Shown: positions 10,461 through 21,514, counted from the first letter of the stretch. The stretch: 26,090 bases of DNA from Seminavis robusta (GCA_903772945.1 CAICTM010001603.1:1-26090); one strand, 5' to 3'. The notes: generated from the letters alone by a model not told the origin. Numbers and translations: made by a program.

Positions 10461-10624
10461 CACTGCTTACCACTGTCTACCACTGTCTACCACTGTTTAC
10501 GGCTAGCTTTACAACTAGCTCTACCGCTGTTTACCGCTATCTTTACCGCTGTTTAGCACTAGCTTACCGCTATCTTACCACTGGTACCAGTGTCAACCGC
10601 TGTCAACCACTGTTTACCACTGTG
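10461..10624. repeat. Short degenerate tandem repeat (TACCACTGTTT)
   Basis: About fourteen units of 10-12 bp with the theme TACC(A/G)CTGTTTAC, CTGTCTAC or CTATCTTAC. Some units are broken by GCTAGCT. An open frame runs through it, but the encoded Tyr/Thr/Leu pattern simply reflects the repeat. Confidence 0.75.
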
Positions 10625-10996
10625 GAGCGGCAAGGATCCACAATGAATAGCACTGGATTTCTCCACCCCCCAGCTCGTCAAGCTACATGTAACTGTACAA
10701 GGTACACAGTACACACAATATAGTAGGACCAAGTAAGTATCGAACAGGGTTGTGGAATAGGATGTTGGCGGTTACACGTTACAGCTAGGGTTCCGGTCAT
10801 AAAAGGTTCCGGTTACGTAACCGTAACCGTAACCTTTTAGATTTTCATAACCGGTTCTGGAACCGTAACCGTAACCTTTTAGATTTTCCTATATGGGTCC
10901 GTAACCGTAACCGTAACTATTAAAGCCCCGAAATACCTAGTTACGGTTATGGTTACGCTATCCGGTTACGCTCTGTCGTTTTTTCTTCGAAAAGCT

Positions 10997-11700
10997 CATA
11001 AATGTGGCTAGTGTGGAGCACTCTATAGTGCCTAGCATGAAAGAGATATTTGAAGTAACTTCTTATATATATAAATGAACAATCGGAATGTTGGGGCGGG
11101 CATACTGAATAGTTCTGGTGGTTCCAAGGTGTGCAATTTGGTCCAAAAATGGTCATTACTGCCTTCAAAATGGGGTGATATTATTCTGTTCGAGGTATTG
11201 GAACCTAGCTGGGGTGGATGGTGTTGAATTCTCTTGTTCTTGGAGGTAAAAGGAGATAAACTTTCATGGGGTGGGACTGCTCTGCTTCTACCGATGGTGT
11301 CTGTATACTCTACGCGCTGTTATGCTACTGTAGCAAATGTTAGTAAAAAGTGTCAGATTGCAAGTGTGGAGCATTTTACAGTGCATGGCATGAAGATGAT
11401 AGATGAAGTAACTCCTTCTATATAAAAATAAGCAATCTAGATGGTGGGACTGGCACCAGAACTTTATTGGGTGACTCTTTGGTACACGACTTGGTCCAAA
11501 AATGTCGTTATTGCTTCCAGAAGGTGATATTTGGCTGTTCAATGTATTGGGGCCTGTCTAGGGTGGATGGTATTGAATTCTCTTGTTGTTGGGGGTAAAA
11601 GGAGATTAAATTTCATGGAGTGGAACTGCTCTGCTTCTACCGATGGTGTCTGTATACTCTACGAGTTGTTGTTTTACTAGCATGGAGCTCTAAGGATACA
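10997..11700. repeat. Left arm of the hAT element: two tandem units of about 349 bp
   Basis: GTGTGGAGCA at 11011 and about 11362, TTGGTCCAAAAATG, and GTGGATGGT at 11214 and 11563 occur in the same order twice. So does GCTCTGCTTCTACCGATGGT. The units are diverged by substitutions and small gaps. Confidence 0.8.
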
Positions 11701-11739
11701 ATAACAACCAGTTGGCCAAACCATGAGGTTAGCAGGGGC

Positions 11740-12385
11740 ACATGAACATTGCTCCTATAGGAGACTGCCTCCTTACATAGTATAGAAATATAGAATACAT
11801 AGCCATCCAGGCCATGTAGCCACTGGTACCCTAATTTGCCCTATATGACCCTATTTTAACAGGGTATCGCTCAAATGCAAAGCAATGAGCTGTCACAGAA
11901 GCTATCCTAGAAGCCCTAGAGTCAGTCCCAGCATCCAGATTGTTCATCTATACATATAAGAAGTTAGTTCAACTATCTCTTCCATGACATGCACCCCAAC
12001 AACGGCTTGGTAGATGCCGTGTTCGATGTTTTGCCATAGCCACTATGCGTAACAGTTGATGGCGATACCACATGGAACCTTAGAAGTGGCCTATGAACAT
12101 TCCTCCCATAGAAGATTAGCTCCTAATATAGTATAGAAACATGGAATACAACAATATCCAGGACAGGTAGGCTCTGATACCTCGAACCACCTGATATAAC
12201 CCCGTTTTGACAGTGTATTGCCCCAATTCGAGCTCACACCATAGAAGCTATCTCACAAGTCCCAGACTCAGTCTCAGCATCTAGATTGTCCATCTATACA
12301 TATAAGAAGTTAGTTCAACTATCACTTCAATGCCATGAACCTCAACAGCTTGATAGATGCCATGTTCGATGTTTTGCTAGCAACA
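11740..12385. repeat. Right arm of the hAT element: two tandem units of about 351 bp
   Basis: GAACATT at 11744 and 12095, AGTATAGAAA, ATCTATACATATAAGAAGTT and GTTCGATGTTTTGC recur in order. The reverse complement of ATATAAGAAGTTAGTTCAAC lines up with the left-arm block around 11050-11080 and the match continues for some 60-70 bases. The arm is therefore an inverted relative of the left arm. Confidence 0.75.
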
Positions 12386-12494
12386 ACACAGTTTATAACC
12401 GTTTAGGGAACCATTTATGGAACCGCTATGTAACCGGAACCGTAACCGGAACTGTAACCACTTAGATTTAAAACTAAGCGGTTCCACAACCCTG

Positions 12495-12735
12495 GTATCG
12501 AAGAAGGAAGTCGGTCATAAACGCGGATCGGTAGTCCAGCTCTACTACACATTACACGCAGCACGTGCATTGGGGGACCACGACCCAGTACCGAAGAAGC
12601 AAAGTTGGTCATAAACTCGGACCGGCTCTAGTACACAGTACAAGCAGTACGTGCATTGGGGGGCCACGACCGATTGCCAAAGAAGCAAGTCGGTCATAAA
12701 CACGAACCAGTAGTCCAGCTCTACGAGAGAGGAGA
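12495..12735. repeat. Tandem units of about 85-94 bp (GAAGAAGCAAGTCGGTCATAAAC)
   Basis: TCGGTCATAA-type blocks start at 12511, 12605 and 12690. Each is followed by CGG-rich sequence, a CTCTA-TAC-ACA block, GCAGCACGTGCATTGGGG and CCACGACC. Related copies are at 10681-10744 (interrupted by the hAT element, so continuous with this array) and at 8915-8966 plus 9380-9400 (interrupted by the MITE). Confidence 0.8.
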
Positions 12736-13524
12736 ACAAGCCTTTTAAATTAAAAAATTCAAGGAAACGAATTACTTAACGAAGTAAATACAATACATCC
12801 TTGTCTTTTTTAAATAGACCATTAACCAGTGACCAGAACATAAATTGTGACCAGTGTCGAACTTACATATTACTTTGTACGGCTGAAGACTACTAAGTAA
12901 GTAGTGCCCAGTGCCCAGTGCCCAGGTACATGTACCAATACAATAAAATAGTAGTGACCAGTGAGGAGTACCGTACGTCTGGTTGGTTTAGCCAAGTAAA
13001 AAAGGGGTTGTTCGATTAGTTTAGAATAAAATTTGAAATTACGAATGTTGAAACATTTCACCTGTGGAGTGTGTATACCATAGAAAGCTTCCCACCTAGC
13101 TAGCAATATGGGTGTTCTAGAAACCCTATTACATGTAATAACACCAAGATATTAGACAGTTCTGAGTTCTCCAAAAGAGTTGATATCATTCCAAGCAAAT
13201 TTTTGAAAAGGTTGAATTTTGGCTGAGGTGCCGGCATCTATTATAGCTAGATACCGTATGGGGACTTGGGGTACGACTGTACATGGTAGCAAAAAAAGGG
13301 GATCCATGGGGCGGGCTGTGGGAGACCAGGGATGGTCCAAATCAAAAATAGCCTTTTCATGCGGTGCTAGCGAAAAAAGATAGTACTACTGCCCCCACGA
13401 AAAGCAAGTTTTGAAAAAATCCATTTTTAATTCAGCAAAATGCTCCCCCAGTTTTCCTACCAAACCAACCAGTATCACCGTACGGTACGGTACCTACGGT
13501 ACCAAATAATTGATAATTGTTGCC
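12736..13524. other. Gene-free stretch
   Basis: No gene is recognised. It holds AGTGCCCAGTGCCCAGTGCCCAG (a 7-bp unit, 3 copies) near 12902-12924 and CGTACGGTACGGTACCTACGGTACC near 13478-13502. Both are low-complexity palindromic tracts like those at 8149 and 8860. Confidence 0.5.
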
Positions 13525-13966
13525 GGTGTCGAAGAATGCTGCTCTGGCCAGTCACACCGTCAATGACTGTCCAAAGGGCAAACCGATCGAGGCAATCAAA
13601 CCACAAACCACCTTCTTTTCGCGGTTCTCTTTTCTAGTAAGCTTTCTGTCCACGTTCAAGCCACCTTTTCTCACCGGCTCGTGATGCGGAGTGCGAAGTG
13701 TGCAGAACGCTCCCTTTTACCAGTCACAACCCACAATGAATGTCCAAATCCAAATGGCCCTATCGAGGCACATTGCTTCCCTTTTACGGACCGCACGAGT
13801 AGACTACAAGTACCAGGTACAGCCTCCATGGGACCAGTGTCAATGCAAAGAACGTCGCTGTTACCAGTCACACCCTCAATGAAAGTCCAAAGGGCCAAAC
13901 CGATTGGAGGCAAATTGCTTCCCTTACGGACTGATCGGTACCGCACGAGAACTAATAGACTACATT
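13525..13966. repeat. Three diverged direct repeats (CCAGTCACACCCTCAATGAA...)
   Basis: Units at about 13530-13600, 13707-13806 and 13849-13963 share, in order: a GAA-rich lead, CCAGTCACA, CAATGA-TGTCCAAA, AAACCGAT, GAGGCAAATTGCTTCCCTT, ACGGAC, and CGCACGAG followed by TAGACTAC. The first unit lacks the second half. The last unit ends about 200 bp upstream of the start of the downstream gene. Confidence 0.75.
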
Positions 13967-14163
13967 ACGGTACAGCCAAGTATCCACAAGAAAATATTGG
14001 TTCCTCCGTCTGGCCACAAATCAAGGATCGTGTTTTGACGCATCGCTTCTTGCTTTGAGGGAAAACAAAATGATAACTGCGAGATAAATCATTGAAACAA
14101 ACTACTACTAGTATCACCACGAAGAAGCTATCGCCGCGAAGACGAAAAGCTCAGAAACGGATC

Positions 14164-14229
14164 ATGTTGGTGACTAAAGCTTGGACATTGGCCCTGAGTC
14201 TCCTCGTCGTCGCATTGGCTACCACTACG
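14164..14229 (+). other. Signal peptide of the Cys-rich gene
   Basis: ATG 14164 is the first ATG of the open frame. A basic residue precedes a leucine/valine-rich core (TLALSLLVVALA), then small residues TTTA before His-Glu. Sec-type secretion is inferred; cleavage probably falls after TTA. Confidence 0.8.
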
Positions 14230-14957
14230 GCGCACGAGGTGAGCCATCAAAACGAAACATCTGAACATGGATCGGTAACCCGTCTCCGGTCGGCTGCTTC
14301 TCCGGAGGTCGAAGGCGTTCTGAAGCACTACCCGTTCAGTAGTACCGCTTTGGACACAAATCTCATGGATTCTCTCCAAGATAAAGTCCACGAAGCCCTC
14401 GCTGGCACCGGCCTTCCGAACAGCGTAGCTCCCGGTGAACTTGATATTGCCAAGACAACCCCCAACTTTGGGGCCAAGTGCAATTCTCTGCTTAAATTGT
14501 TCCACCGGAACGAAGAGAAGGGAGAATATACTATCCACAAGAGTGCTACATGGAGGGATGTCTGCCGAGCTGAAGGATCCACGCGCTATCTGAAGGTATC
14601 AGAGGTTGAATCAAAGCTTGGAAAGGTAATTGCCATTGTGTGCTCGCCAGTACAGTTCTTATATCCGTATGCCATACCTTCACCATTCCCCAATGCCTCA
14701 TCATTTCCCGAATTGTTCTCAGGCTGTGGCTGACCATGTGTTTGAAGATCTTGTCATGTGTACTTCCAACATCGACAGGGATTATCTAACTTTTTTTACC
14801 GCGGACAGTGCCGCCCGCGTCCCAACTGCAGTCAATGTAAGACTGCGTTCATATGTCTCCCTGTGTTGCTGCTACCTTCAATATGCTCAATCTCTTGCTT
14901 TCTGGACAGCCCGATGCTCTGGACAAACACGGAAAGCTCATGAATGTCCAGAAGCCC

Positions 14958-14960
14958 TAG
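14958..14960 (+). other. In-frame TAG in exon 3 of the Cys-rich gene
   Basis: Exon 3 reads ...MNVQKP, TAG, YNYEIV and then donor GTTA|GTAAGT. Exon 4 continues in the matching phase (VFETITREQ...). The frame is open on both sides, so this is a nonsense codon inside otherwise intact coding sequence. Confidence 0.7.
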
Positions 14961-16608
14961 TACAACTATGAAATTGTTAGTAAGTTGACAAGTTCAAGCT
15001 GGATGTCGCTTTCATTCTTTCTCAAGCTTCTTCTTTTTTAAAGACGTTTTTGAGACCATTACTCGAGAGCAAACACGAAAGTCACTTAATGCAAAACCAC
15101 AATCATCGCTCTTTAGCGAAACTTGTAAGTCACAAGTTAACTCATACTACAAGGACAGGATGATCAACAAGTTCCAGCCATATATTTTTGAAGGATCATT
15201 GACAAGGTCATACCCAGAGCTACAATTGGATTGTGCCACAACCTCCATTACCAACCAGTGGAGTTGCAGCGTGATTGCAGGAAGCCAGATCTTATGTGCT
15301 GGCCTATCCATCACATCCAGCGCCTGTCCTGCCACATCAATTTATGGTACCAGTGGCTGTTACCATGCTTACCCAATCAATTCAGTGTTTGCGGGGGTAA
15401 TGGACAAGGACCTGGCAGCTGAAATACTGCTTGGATCTCAGGTGTCTAATGGATTGGCATGTGCACACAAGACACCTCCTGGGTTCTGTTGTTTGGACTC
15501 GCCTGGCCACCATCCTGGAGTGGATTCCTGGGGAGGCGAGGTAGGCCACATGTGTATCCAAAGGAAACAAGCCGTTCCGGAGTCTGCTGCTGAGTAGCTC
15601 ACTAGTCTTTTCCTGTTTCACACAGTTTGACTGCAGTTTGGGAGTAGCAACTTGTGGGTAAGTTTAACTTTTCCCGCTTTGAAGCTGTGTGCTTGGATGT
15701 TTACTAACTTGCACTTCTTGACAAATGAAACCCATAGAAAGCTTGGCCCCCCTCTTTCAGGTTTCAGTCAGGAATCATGTGATGTTGTCTCTGGAACTTA
15801 CTGCATGTATGATCGAGACTGCTCGGCCCTTAAGAAGTGCATTGGAGATGAGATGAAATGTCCTTCAGATCAGACCCCCAAGAAGTTTGCTTACTTTGAC
15901 TTCCTGGATTCTTGCCCAAAGATCACTCAGCCACTCAACCATGCAAACTGTGCAGAGGCACGAGAATACTTGGGGTTTGATGGGGTAAGCTTCAGGTTTT
16001 GAGCAAGTTCTCGAGAGCTGGGCACCATGCACACTCACCCTTACAAAATGCAACTCTTTATTGTGCCAAGGACTACCCCAATGATATGGAAATATGTGAA
16101 GATGCAAAGCTATTGAGGTTCAACCGGAACTTTGATGCTGTGAATGCTTTTGCAACTGCTGATCCAGCTCCGGATCCAACCCTTGCCCCAACTCAGGAAG
16201 CAGCTACTGCAGCACCCGTGGCCGCAGGTATGAGCCTATAATCCTGCCCTGTGCCTTCTGCCCGACAGCCTGAAACTTATAGTTCTTCATATTTGCAACC
16301 TCATGTGACTTGCAAGAGGTGTCCCCCTGGACTACGTATGATCGGATGGGAGCACTGAAGCCACACGAATCAAGTATGCTTATTGTATTCTTCGTCCACT
16401 GAGGTTGCTACATTCTTGTTCTCACACGCTACATTTTGTTTGGGTTCTACAAGTTGGAAAAAGTTCCAATGCCATTACAGATTATCAGCAGGCTCTATTT
16501 GGCCTAGAAGTCATCATCGAGACAATCAACTCAATTTTTGAAATCCTGGGAGACATGGGTAAGCACAAAAATGAAAATAGACAGGTTGATTTTGCCGCTG
16601 ATTGCAAT

Positions 16609-17035
16609 TGCACTACGCTAAAAGCTAGTGTAAAGATCTTTCGAGTGTTTTGAGTTTGAGAGAATGAAAGTTATGAGAGGATTAGAAAGCTATGAAAACT
16701 AATCAACGAGAGAGATCCACAATCAAAGGATCGTAGATCTGAACTCCCGCGGGAGACTGTAGAGTGTGATAAAATAAATTGCGGTAGCAATCCTACTCAC
16801 TCCACGATCCAAAAACGGAACGCGTGGAAGATTCGTCTAGCATTTATCTAGTAGCGTGGAAGTACTCCACGCTGGCTAAATATCTAGAGCGATGTTTCAT
16901 CATCAACCTAGTATGACTAGAGCGGTCATTGAGAACCCTGTCTCCAATGACTATTCGCGAAGGACTATGTCATGAGTCGAACTCAGACCCTATCTAGGAT
17001 CGAGTCGCGAATAAGGCTAAGAGCCGTGTATTGCA
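16609..17035 (-). repeat. 3' LTR of the intronic gypsy element
   Basis: Starts TGCACTACGCTAAAAGCTAG on the plus strand and ends GAGCCGTGTATTGCA. It differs from the other LTR chiefly by one-base gaps plus a short changed stretch near 16768-16780. Confidence 0.92.
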
Positions 17036-17600
17036 TTCGCCCCCTGACAAGGGTCACGGAAGGCACGACATCAGTCGGACAAGGAGAACATATGAATTAA
17101 AGTGCGGGGCAACTCTCCGGAGATTGGATGTAGACATGTGCGTCGCACGATGCAATCCTACAAGGGGATCAGGCCTTGTATGGGTGTAATATCCTTTTGT
17201 TCCAAGTCTGGTAGACGTGCCGCTACTGGCGGTAGTATGTCGGAGCGTCAGTGCCATTGTTATTGCATCGGTCTGTGTGGTAAGGACCTTTGCGTTGGCT
17301 GACCGTACTAACGGTTTGATACTGATGAATGACTTCATAGTGACGTTGCGTGTTTTGGGTACACGTCCGTTTCTCTTCTTATAAGTGTTCGCGATATGCT
17401 TTGGACGTTTCCTATTGATTTCCGGGTTTGCTTTGACGGATGTGGTGAGTCTTGCCACGATTGACGCGCGTGAACTTGCGACGAAGTCCATGTTCATCCC
17501 GGAGAGTCTTCTCGACTCTACGCGGGACTCACGTTCTCTGTCCATAACAACCGGTCATGGATACTGGGTAACCAACGTCTGTTTCAGAACGATGGTTTCT
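17036..17600 (-). other. Unresolved 3' coding remnant of gypsy element
   Basis: A minus-strand frame of 163 codons is open (17054-17545) but its product does not match a known integrase core. Another frame near the end reads RDPCQGANA just inside the LTR, a plausible pol C-terminus. RNase H and most of integrase appear to be deleted. Confidence 0.5.
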
Positions 17601-18275
17601 CCGTCTGCTGTCTTGGAGCAGCCCTTGGTAGTTCATTGGTCCAATGAATCAACGAAGTTCCTCCTGTTGGTGAAGAGCGATAGCTGGATCAGCATCTGTT
17701 ATCTTTTTAGTTAAGAGTTGGCTTCCTTCTCGAGAAGTCCAATTGTCTAGATATCCAGTTCTTCCTATCGAGGAAGGCCTTGGTAGTGTTGATTTAATCC
17801 GACTTTTTGAGTCTTTGGAAAAGGTCATCCTACTGTTCGACGCGATCTGCGAGATCGACGTCCGTTAGGATGAGTTTATCATCAATGTATCACGGACATT
17901 TTCCAGTCATGCATGCGTGTTTTCATCTCCTTTGGAAGATGTCGGGACTATTACATAGGCCCATTGGCAACCTCTGGTACTCGTGCTTTCCCCAAGGGAG
18001 TGCAATGGTATAGTGTTGCTTCGAGTGAGGTTGACAGCTGATGTGGTAGTGTCCCGGTTTCAGGTCTAGACTGGTAGCGCACTTGAATCATCTAGGTTCA
18101 AGAGCATGTCTGTATTTTTGGATAGGAAAGCTTCCGCTTAATCGTTGTTCGGTTCCGAAAATCAGATGAATCGTCAGATTCTTCTTTCTTGGGAATGAAA
18201 AAGTTGGTGCCGCCCACTTGGAACGATTCAACCTCTTGAGTACTCCTGTCTCGCAGAGACGTTCAACCTCCATTT
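17600..18275 (-). pseudogene. Ty3/gypsy reverse transcriptase segment
   Basis: VERLCETGVLKRLNRSKWAA (18270 downward) is the gypsy finger motif. Then come SLDLKPGHYHI, LPWGKHEYQRLPMGLCNSPD and the catalytic YIDD at 17889-17878. The downstream thumb/connection motif EELR, stop, FIGPMNYQ lies near 17640. Internal stops (after FQRR, before YIDD and others) show it is dead. Confidence 0.88.
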
Positions 18276-18589
18276 TAAGAGTGTTGGTATGACCCGTGGA
18301 GTAGGGTGAGCCCTAGTGTAATAGGATTTACGTCGGGACGAGGTTCTACTTCGTAGTTGTCCGTTCGCAACTCTCCCAAAGTATCCTCGACTGGGTCGAA
18401 GCATTGGTTGAAAAGCATGAGCAGTTCTTGCTCTTCCTTATTTAACGGATTTGACTCTGGAATATCTGCCTTAAGTCTATTTGTTCGTATGTCGTATAAG
18501 AATCTTCTTGAGACTATCTGCATTGTCCTGACAGCTGCAGAATCGAAAATGGAGAAGTTCTCCTTTCTATTGGTATTGCCTCTTTCGCC

Positions 18590-18960
18590 GGGAAAAATGC
18601 GTGGTTCCACCCCAATGACATGGTAGTGAAATCAAACTTGATTTTAGGTCGAGAGAGTGTCTTGACCTATGATCACGTCTTGCGCCCCCAAGTTCTTGGT
18701 GACGTGTAAAATCCATTGATAATTCTATCATCGTGGAACTCAGGAATCGCGAGTTGCCCTTACACTTCGTGCGGGTTTCAATTCCTTTACAGAAGCAGTC
18801 CGTGTTTTGGACGCCCCATGATTCTTCATGAGTAAACTCTTAGCATGAGTTTGAGTAATTAAAGTTCCGGATGCTTCTGTATCCAGTAAGCAACAGAGTG
18901 TAACGGGTTTTCGTTTCCCTTTCGCTCGCTTTTAAATCTAACATAGACGATAGTTTGAGG
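18590..18960 (-). pseudogene. Retropepsin-like protease segment of gypsy element
   Basis: LLDTEASGTLI at about 18887-18855 matches the retropepsin active-site block LLDTGASGT, with Glu in place of the flap-adjacent Gly. Downstream GAQDVIIGQDTLS fits the second conserved hydrophobic-Gly block. One or two frame changes occur. Confidence 0.75.
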
Positions 18961-18984
18961 TCTTTGTCTTGCGACGTTGATGAG

Positions 18985-20485
18985 TTGATTGGCCATGACG
19001 AAGTTAACGATGCTGAAAAGATCGTGTGTCTAGTTGAGTAGTTATAGGCAATTATCTAATTTGCCGTAGCCTTCGTTAGTTGCAAACAAATCTTGTTTAC
19101 TATTTAGTGAGATATCTTCATCACTTAGGAATGAGAAATCGGAACATGGTTCCGTTGAATCATCACCTGGCCTAATCCTCAGACGGAGATCTTCTCCATC
19201 CGATTGATTGAAGTCGAATTCGGCAAGCGCCTTGTCGACAGCAGCCATCTTTCTTGTCCATCATGTTGATGGATCCAACAGAGGAGTCGTCCTTGTTGTC
19301 GGAGTGTCGATTGCGCTTGGCAAAATGGTTGCATTCGCTTTTCTTCTTGGATCAGCCTTGACCGCAGCGTTGGAAACTTTCTTCATGAGGACAGAGAGTT
19401 CCTTCTTGGTGTAGGTCTTGGCGTCGTCGACTTGCGTTTCCAAGTCTTGTTCTTGTTGTACGCGGCTTGTTATCGTTGTCAGACGAGGACTGAGACTTGG
19501 CCTTGAGCTTCTTCAGAGTCATGCAGTCAGCAGTGTGTGAGTGCTGGACTCGGGGTAGTCACACCATTTTTCTTCGTTCTTGTAAGAGTGGTCGTTGTTG
19601 AGTAGACTTGTACTTCTTGCTGTTTTTCTTCTTCGAAGGAGCTTGCTTGGTATCACCGCCCTTGTCAAAGTCTTTGGAGATTCCATGCGTTCGCAGAATC
19701 CAATGGTGCACCATCTGCAGATAAGGGATCGAAGTCGTGTTCGTCTCTTCTTCATCCACGAGCGTGGAATTCCATGACAAACAATGTCAATGACTTCGTC
19801 ATGGTTCAACGTTTGGTTGGTTCCAAAAGTGTGGTAGACGAGGAAGTTCATCGGCTTCATCCGACTGAGGTTGTTGACATAAGCCGAGTAGACATATCAG
19901 CAGGCTTACGCATCTTGCGGCGCATGAAAGCGTTTCTGCTTTTCAAGAGCCTTGTAGGGACAGACCGCTTCGACACAGGCATTTATGCCGAAACGTAATG
20001 TCAGTGTCGTCCAAAGCAGGCTGAGCTGCTCCGTCCAGGCATTCTGGAACGTGCTTGGAAAGTGGCTTCGTCTTCACCCACCGTATGTCGCGTGGAGGAA
20101 TCGCGTTGACTGAATCTGGCGCAAGGCATTCCAACGTAGTTCACGTGGCCTGCAAGCTAGATCGTAACTGCTCTTGCAGAGCTAGAAGTCATCTCCTTGA
20201 GGAGTTATGTTTATCGGTAGGCGTAGCAATGGCGAGCCCAACGAAGACCATTCTCCATGCGTCCAGCCCACTTGATGATCTGACGTGGAGTCTCAGATCC
20301 ATTGATGATCTGGACCTTGAAGGTGTACTTGGCGTTTTAGCATCTGCTGGAACAGTCGAAGTTTGTAGGTGGTAGAGCGAGAATCGTCGATTTCGCATTC
20401 AATCGTGAGGTCGATGAGAGGGAAGGATTGGTTTGTCGCGCAGCTTAGACTCGAAGCTGGTGTAAGCGTCTTTGGCAATCTTCAT
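18985..20485 (-). pseudogene. gag of the intronic gypsy element, frame-broken
   Basis: ATG 20485 gives MKIAKDAYTSFESKLRDK, followed by DLTIECEIDDSRSTTYKLRL. Further on come capsid-like blocks (ALEKQKRFMRR-type, NQTLNHDEVIDIVCHGIPRSW) near 19960-19740. A zinc-knuckle-like C-x2-x-x4-H-x-A-D-C followed by MTLKKLKA lies near 19570-19510, then a Lys-rich tail (TYTKKELSVLMKK). At least five single-base frame changes break it. Confidence 0.85.
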
Positions 20486-20536
20486 GGTGAGGAATAGGTT
20501 GAGGGTAGCTGAAAGCTATTGTGTTTGTTAACAAAA

Positions 20537-20958
20537 TGCAACTACGCTAAAAGCTAGTGTTAAAGATCTTTCGAGTGTTTTGAGTTTGAGAGAATGAAAG
20601 TTATGAGAGGATTAGAAAGCTATGAAAACTAATCAACGAGAGAGTCCACAATCAAAGGATCGTAGATCTGAACTCCCGGGAGACTGTAGAGTGTGAATAG
20701 TAGGTTGCGGTAGCAATCCTACTCACTCCACGATCCAAAAACGAACGCGTGGAAGATTCGTCTAGCATTTATCTAGTAGCGTGGAAGTACTCCACGCTGG
20801 CTAAATATCTAGAGCGATGTTTCATCATCAACCTAGTATGACTAGAGCGGTCATGAGAACCTGTCTCCAATGACTATTCGCGAAGGACTACGTCATGAGT
20901 CGAACTCAGACCCTATCTAGGATCGAGTCGCGAATAAGGCTAAGAGCCGTGTATTGCA
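20537..20958 (-). repeat. 5' LTR of the intronic gypsy element
   Basis: Nearly identical to 16609-17035. The leader between this LTR and the gag start (20536-20486, minus) is AT-rich, with GTTAACAAAC next to the LTR. Confidence 0.92.
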
Positions 20959-21243
20959 CAATGCATTCTCATGTCTGTTTGCCACTTTCATTCCCAGATT
21001 GCCCTGCGGTACCAGAGATGGTGGTTTACATCAAGACAGCGTGTGATTTGGTTTCAAGCTTGGTGGTAGCTGTGGCTGGTGCAATTTACCTAATTGCACG
21101 CCAGGTAAGAAATGGAGGTGACCTCTTGATTATATTTACGTGCCTACTTTCATCTCACCAGTAACATTTTGCATATGTGGCAGATCTTGGATGGACTTCA
21201 TTTCGATTATGCATGGAACTACAACATTAACGAATACATGGTT

Positions 21244-21246
21244 TAG
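21244..21246 (+). other. In-frame TAG in exon 11 of the Cys-rich gene
   Basis: Twenty codons after the acceptor at 21184 the frame reads NINEYMV, TAG, DEHVKATASY, and then stays open for about 95 more codons. As in exon 3, a single substitution from CAG or another sense codon would explain it. Confidence 0.7.
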
Positions 21247-21514
21247 GATGAACATGTGAAGGCTACTGCATCCTATGACAATATTAACAAACTGTATGTT
21301 GGCATCCAAAATATCCTGAACCAGAATGAAATATATACCAATGCGCTGGTGACAAACCTTGAGGACATGTACACAACTGAAAAGCAAGTCTTGTCACAAG
21401 CTAAGTCAAACCACCAGAACCTTGTCAACATTCTTGGCAAGGCCAATGACATCCCCAATGTCTTGGCCTGGGTTGAGACAACTATCCCAGATCGCATGAA
21501 ATTGACCGATGACC

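Larger units (their letters stand above)
10745..12494. mobile_element. Non-autonomous hAT-type fold-back element, 1,750 bp
   Basis: Ends are 13-bp inverted repeats (CAGGGTTGTGGAA at 10745-10757, its complement at 12482-12494). The flanking direct 8-bp duplication is GTATCGAA (10737-10744 and 12495-12502). An 8-bp duplication with CAGGG termini is typical of hAT transposons. Subterminal zones (about 10776-10967 and 12390-12480) are rich in AACCGTAACC. Inside, the left half is a direct duplication (period 349 bp) and the right half another (period 351 bp). The right half is a diverged inverted copy of the left. No transposase frame is present. Confidence 0.82.
16609..20958 (-). mobile_element. 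Ty3/gypsy LTR retrotransposon inside intron 9
   Basis: Two LTRs of about 425 bp (TGCA...TGCA) enclose a 3.5-kb interior that codes on the minus strand. A 4-bp duplication CAAT flanks it (16605-16608, 20959-20962). The interior holds gag, a retropepsin and a gypsy-type reverse transcriptase in that order. It is short for an autonomous gypsy element: the RNase H and integrase core are not seen between about 17600 and 17545, and only an unresolved 3' coding remnant remains. All frames are broken by many small gaps. It lies antisense to the host gene, and with it removed the intron is 85 nt. Confidence 0.92.

Noticed and set aside
10776..10967. Telomere-like GGTTACGGTTAC / GTAACCGTAACC runs
   Set aside because: The unit is AACCGT rather than AACCCT, copies are broken and appear at both ends of the hAT element in opposite orientation, so they are subterminal repeats.
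15125..15160. Intron starting at GTAAGT 15125 in the Cys-rich gene
   Set aside because: The frame runs straight through (SETCKSQVNSYYKDRM) and no acceptor nearby restores the phase.
7674..21246. Genetic code with TAA/TAG read as Gln
   Set aside because: The Cys-rich gene itself ends naturally at TAA (22623-22625) with no open frame beyond, and independent frame defects also occur, so decay is the simpler explanation.
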